Shown here piece after piece: positions 38,056 through 38,528 of a stretch of DNA of 38,528 nucleotides. The number at the start of each line of letters is the position of its first letter. Within the stretch, counting starts at the first letter, position 1. This DNA comes from an uncultured Collinsella sp. (GTDB taxonomy: Bacteria > Actinomycetota > Coriobacteriia > Coriobacteriales > Coriobacteriaceae), in assembly GCA_902491765.1 (NCBI GenBank), contig CABUIY010000018.1, positions 1 through 38,528 of the forward strand, written 5' to 3'. The notes under the pieces are model-generated. The model did no database searches. It saw only the letters and a program-made list of their open reading frames with translations, and was not told the origin of the DNA. The position numbers were made by a program, and so were the translations under genes.

Positions 38056-38528
38056 TCTGCTCAATCGCCCTTGTGGCGTTGGGCGGGAAGGGGTGGGGCG
38101 TTAGGGCTTCTTTGCTGATGGGGGATTAGTATGCCCGGGCTTGGTTGGGGAAGGTTTTGTCTAGGGATGCTTGGAGCTTTTCGAACGATGCTCGTAAGTT
38201 GTGGCTCTGGTCGGTTGAGCGTTTTGCTTTTGTGGTGGGGGAGTCGAGGAGGCCGTTTCTCTGTGTCGGGGGGAAGGAGAAAAGGTTTGCATGTTTTAGG
38301 GATGGCTGCTGTGCTGCGTCATTGGAAGAATGCATGCTTATGCGGCCTCCTCGATGTCCACCAAAAGGTTGCGCACGGGGTGTGCTGCTAGGTCCCGTGC
38401 GTTGGCAGTATTATGCCGCGGCTGTTGCAAAGAAGCGCTAAAGAAAGGCTTAATCAGGTTTGATGTAACAATGAAACCGACGCTCCTATAAGTTGTCAAG
38501 AGGCAGTTTGCGGGAGCGCTCTCTCCAA
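38056..38528. other. Window end without a recognised gene
   Basis: Two minus-strand frames are open here: 38126-38335 (69 codons, start MHSSNDAAQQ, end FPNQARAY, AGGAGG about 11 bases upstream) and one from the window edge to the stop at 38338-38340, ending RNLLVDIEEAA. TTGACA (38499-38494) and TTTCAT (38476-38471), 17 bp apart, form a possible minus-strand promoter. I recognise neither product, and both could be relics of a broken gene. Confidence 0.3.

Noticed and set aside
1..38528. tRNA, rRNA or riboswitch genes
   Set aside because: I saw no cloverleaf with a TTCGA-type T loop, no rRNA core sequence and no recognisable riboswitch core; I could not run a covariance search.

Overview
The window looks like chromosomal DNA from a gut Coriobacteriia (Actinomycetota), most probably Collinsella or a close relative. 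The grounds are high G+C coding sequence with AGGAGG-type ribosome sites, large lactose/cellobiose-type PTS genes beside LacI regulators, and a 'Firmicute-style' tagatose-6-phosphate pathway in a GC-rich genome. The genus is inferred from gene content and style, not from a marker gene.

Almost the whole window serves beta-galactoside and galactose use. Left end (1-8.1 kb): a fragment of an IS110 transposase, galM, a divergent DeoR/LacR-type repressor, then an island with a GntR/UTRA regulator, a conserved protein of unknown function and a fused PTS EIICB. The island is bounded on its right by a 5'-truncated second copy of the DeoR gene. A Fic protein with its own large palindromic operator follows. 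Middle (8.2-23 kb): three paralogous cassettes, each made of one fused EIICB, one LacG-like GH1 6-phospho-beta-galactosidase and a divergently transcribed LacI repressor. Right of them (23.2-28.5 kb): lacF (the only EIIA seen), a membrane protein of unknown function, then lacA-lacB-lacX-lacC. Next come an AAA/DUF4143 ATPase with tandem repeats upstream, the Leloir genes galK-galT with a fourth divergent LacI, a flavodiiron protein, a second DeoR regulator and a GatY/KbaY-type aldolase that can finish the tagatose pathway.

How the parts fit: four EIICB permeases, probably all fed phosphate by the single LacF, bring in phosphorylated galactosides. Three GH1 enzymes split them, LacAB isomerises galactose-6-P, LacC phosphorylates tagatose-6-P and the aldolase cleaves the bisphosphate. 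Free galactose goes through GalM, GalK and GalT. galE is not in the window.

The most unusual content is between the genes. (1) Nine palindromic units, each exactly 57 nt, lie in four clusters at the edges of the PTS/GH1 cassettes, with a 79-81 nt period and two alternating loop types. (2) The four LacI genes each have their own operator variant, which differs in step with the recognition helix. (3) A CNGTRAACGG-like motif recurs in the promoter regions of most of these sugar genes. (4) A TGTTC-N7-TTTGAA site ties lacR, lacF and lacABXC together. (5) Several long palindromes, inverted repeats and tandem repeats lie in the intergenic DNA, including a 149-nt palindrome after the aldolase.
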